Shown one piece after another: positions 33,700 to 35,528 of a stretch of DNA of 35,528 bases. The position numbers and the translations under genes are program-made. The notes below the pieces were generated by a model. The model made no database searches and was not told the DNA's origin. It saw only the letters and a list, made by a program, of their open reading frames with translations. Within the stretch, counting starts at the first letter, position 1. Each line of letters opens with the position of its first letter. The stretch comes from CAWBNS01 sp964445105 (GTDB lineage Bacteria > Chlamydiota > Chlamydiia > Chlamydiales > JAJFMA01), in assembly GCA_964445105.1 (NCBI GenBank), contig CAYUJS010000019.1, forward strand, positions 1 to 35,528, in the 5' to 3' direction.

Positions 33700-34635
33700 A
33701 TGAGTGACCTAGTCCTCAGCTATGGATTTCAATCAGCGTTGTGGGCGCTCCTTGCAGGATTCGCCCTCTACGTAGCATACCTCATCGTACGCCTTAGAGC
33801 CAGAGAACGGCGCCTAGGGCTGGTCGATAGCATCGAAGAGCTCGTAATCAAACAAAAACAGTGCGCAGAAACGGCTATCATCCTCCATCAAGAGGTGCGC
33901 GACCTAGAGGAGCGGAAATCCGAACGCGATGGCTACATCATCGACGTCGAGCAACTGCGATTAGAAATTGCCGAGCAGCAACTGCAGGTCGATCGCCTTT
34001 GCCAAGAAAAAAACCAGCTCGCTCACGTGCACAGTGACATAGAAAGCAGCAGAGAGGTACTCGGCGAACTTGCAGAACGCATCGCGATACATCAACACTT
34101 GGTAGAGCAAAACCACGAATTGAGAAAAGAAAGGGATCGGCTACAGCAGGAAACCCTTCAGCTCCGACACGACCATAAGCGCCTAAGCGATCAAATGGAG
34201 GACGCTACTGTCAAGAATACAACCATTATTCGCGATTTCGACAAAAACAGAAAAACTCTGCAAGATCTCCAAACAGAGCATGACCGGCTTCGCAGAGCTA
34301 TCAACACTATCAATACACAACGCAGCCGTCAAGATACCCAACTTAAAGATACCAGTGAAGCGCTCATCGTCCTCACAAAGCAGGTCGAGAGCCGTAAAAA
34401 ACAGATCGCCGAGGCCCAAGAAGAATTCGATGCGGTCCGCAGTTCACTAGAGAAACTGCGCGAGGAGTGTGACCTCCACGCCGGCTATCAAGAGCGCATG
34501 GTTAATCAGTGGAAACAGCTGGAAGATAAGTACAAAGAAACACTAAGCACCAACCTGCAAAACTCCCAAAGCTGGGAAGATCGATGGAAGCGCCTGCAAG
34601 AGCGTACCAAAGCCAGCCTAGGCACCATGAGCTAG
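33700..34635 (+). CDS. Membrane-anchored coiled-coil protein
   Basis: 311 residues from the ATG at 33700, chosen for the GGGAGGAG site just upstream. One N-terminal hydrophobic segment (about residues 10-29, ALWALLAGFALYVAYLIV) is followed by basic residues, so the long C-terminal part should be cytosolic if it sits in the inner membrane. Residues 40-300 are almost continuous heptad-repeat coiled coil rich in Glu, Gln, Arg and Leu, without enzyme motifs. The layout resembles RmuC-like or DivIVA/EzrA-like scaffolds, but no family signature is seen. It could equally be a secreted protein that is inserted in the inclusion membrane, since a single segment does not settle topology. No close neighbour suggests a role. 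Confidence 0.7.
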   Translation: MSDLVLSYGFQSALWALLAGFALYVAYLIVRLRARERRLGLVDSIEELVIKQKQCAETAIILHQEVRDLEERKSERDGYIIDVEQLRLEIAEQQLQVDRLCQEKNQLAHVHSDIESSREVLGELAERIAIHQHLVEQNHELRKERDRLQQETLQLRHDHKRLSDQMEDATVKNTTIIRDFDKNRKTLQDLQTEHDRLRRAINTINTQRSRQDTQLKDTSEALIVLTKQVESRKKQIAEAQEEFDAVRSSLEKLREECDLHAGYQERMVNQWKQLEDKYKETLSTNLQNSQSWEDRWKRLQERTKASLGTMS

Positions 34636-34654
34636 CCCAGGGCGTACCTTGAAT

Positions 34655-34929
34655 ATGCAAAGTTCTGAGGGGCTGAGTGCTCTTGTCGAGGAGTACTTCC
34701 CGATGAGCTATTATCGGGCGCCTTGTTCATTTTCCTCAATCGCCGAAAAGATCAGATGAAAGTGCTTTTTTGGAACCAGGATGGGTTGGTCATCTGGTTT
34801 AAGTGGCTCGAAAAGGGCACGTTCGTGTGGAAATGGGGCGGTGAGGACCGGCTCGATCGAAAGGCATTTTTCATGTTACTTGAAGGGATCGTCCCCAAAA
34901 AAATTCAAGTGCGCCACAAGGTGATTTGA
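34655..34929 (+). pseudogene. IS66-family TnpB (Orf2) remnant
   Basis: The C-terminal part of the IS66 accessory protein is clear: FIFLNRRKDQMKVLFWNQDGLVIWFKWLEKGTFVW, ending in the MLLEGI motif. The upstream codons in another frame (MQSSEGLSALVEEYFP, from 34655) give the middle part, and one missing base in a C-run near 34700 separates them. The first 20-30 residues of the normal protein are absent. No TnpA or TnpC gene of the same element is intact nearby. Confidence 0.75.
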
Positions 34930-35461
34930 GGCTACTTTTTTTGAAAAATCTCTTGATTTTTTAGTAAACTTTCAGCTAAAATCATACTGATAATAGCACC
35001 TAAAGCGGTTACATCGGATTTTATAGATAGAGAGCTTCAACTCCTCGAAGGCATCGCCGCTCGTAATCAAGTAATTGCCCGTTTTGAGCAAATAGCTATC
35101 CATTTGGAGAAAAAAATATCCTCCTAGGTGAGCCAAATCGAGCGCTAGCAAGAACTTGTGAAAGTACCTTGCAATACGCCCAAAGAGTGCGCAAAACGAC
35201 CGTCTTCAGACGCCACGCATTGGTAGAAAATCGGTTGCCAAGCAGGCCAAAAGTATTTTTTTCATCGTCGCTTGTATTTTTTAGGTATGGTGGCGCACTG
35301 TATCGTTCTCCTGGTTTTTTTACAGCAGGATGAAGAACGCCGGCATTCCTGCGCAGGTGGGTAGATTAGACGCTTACCGATCTAGTCGTTCCAGGACTTT
35401 CGATCACTTTTTTCCGCCCTTAGGCCTAGAGAACCCCCCTCAGCTGTCTTTTCGCCCCTAG
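34930..35461. other. Gene-free stretch with possible transposon debris
   Basis: No convincing gene. One frame at about 34990-35128 encodes a helical stretch (RELQLLEGIAARNQVIARFEQIAIHLEKKI) that could be part of a transposase helper or a coiled-coil relic; it has no start site. T-runs are frequent. Nothing else recognised. Confidence 0.4.
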
Positions 35462-35528
35462 GCAAAAAAACGTGAAGCTTTGGGGCTGTCAAAATCGACA
35501 TTTTACTACGAGCCAGTTAGAGAGTCTG
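35462..35528 (+). mobile_element. Start of an IS3-family OrfB transposase (partial, cut by window end)
   Basis: The last 22 codons read KKREALGLSKSTFYYEPVRES, the N-terminal helix-turn-helix motif of IS3-family OrfB (typically LLGLSRSSYYYxP). The frame opens after a TAG at 35459-35461 and runs out of the window. OrfB is usually made by frameshifting from OrfA, but no OrfA was recognised upstream, so the copy may be truncated. Confidence 0.5.

Noticed and set aside
1..35528. CRISPR array, rRNA genes, prophage or integrase with attachment site at the tRNA
   Set aside because: Looked for and not seen. There are no regularly spaced repeats, no rRNA-like stretch, and no integrase or direct repeat of the tRNA-Arg 3' end nearby; the short repeats found are dispersed, not arrayed.

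Overview
The window most likely comes from a member of the Chlamydiae outside the classic Chlamydia genus. The inference rests on gene content and order recalled from Chlamydia genomes, since no search was run. The second type IIA topoisomerase pair sits with hemA nearby, then a small unknown protein, an RluD-type pseudouridine synthase, a KH protein and a large DHH protein. After these come tRNA-Arg, kdsA, an lptC/lptA-like gene and lptB. pheT is followed by a lipoprotein gene. This is close to the C. trachomatis CT653-CT662 and CT475-CT476 neighbourhoods. Base composition is roughly balanced by eye, higher in G+C than most chlamydiae. Two likely host-directed, membrane-anchored proteins (a LanM-type kinase and a USP-type deubiquitinase) fit an intracellular bacterium of a eukaryotic host.

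Layout. 1-1257: end of a sigma-54-type regulator gene and a MinD/FlhG-like ATPase. 1537-4955: an accessory patch with a predicted inclusion-membrane LanM-like protein, a 112-bp MITE with a target duplication, an unknown gene, and the 3' remnant of a group II intron (maturase end plus domain V). 5274-9202 (minus strand): hemA operon with an unknown helical protein, a MAF-like glycosyltransferase and a MORN-type repeat protein. 9390-10406: a PseB-like dehydratase. 10557-11195: an exported unknown protein. 11298-15642: parE-parC-recX with overlapping ends. 15686-17717: small unknown proteins, rluD and khpA. 17790-20511 (minus): DHH protein and tRNA-Arg(UCU). 20812-24179: kdsA-lptC/A-lptB. 24750-25709 (minus): two ndk genes in tandem, one encoding a lipoprotein. 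26020-27627 (minus): a frameshifted AAA-ATPase/PD-(D/E)XK gene. 27834-31189: pheT and a repeat lipoprotein. 31548-33029: the USP-like protein. 33324-35528: an acyl-carrier-protein relic, a membrane-anchored coiled-coil protein, and IS66 and IS3 remnants.

How the genes fit together. kdsA, lptC/A and lptB form a Kdo/LPS synthesis and export block. parE-parC-recX is a DNA topology and recombination block. MAF and PseB homologues are the transferase and first-step enzyme of pseudaminic-acid-type glycosylation, although no flagellin is visible here.

The most notable items are a LanM dehydratase domain without cyclase behind an Inc-like double transmembrane segment, a bacterial USP protease behind a membrane anchor, and a lipoprotein nucleoside diphosphate kinase next to its cytosolic twin. 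Also notable are a MITE-like repeat family in three copies, one of which forms the C-terminus of RluD, and a degraded group II intron that keeps a recognisable domain V.
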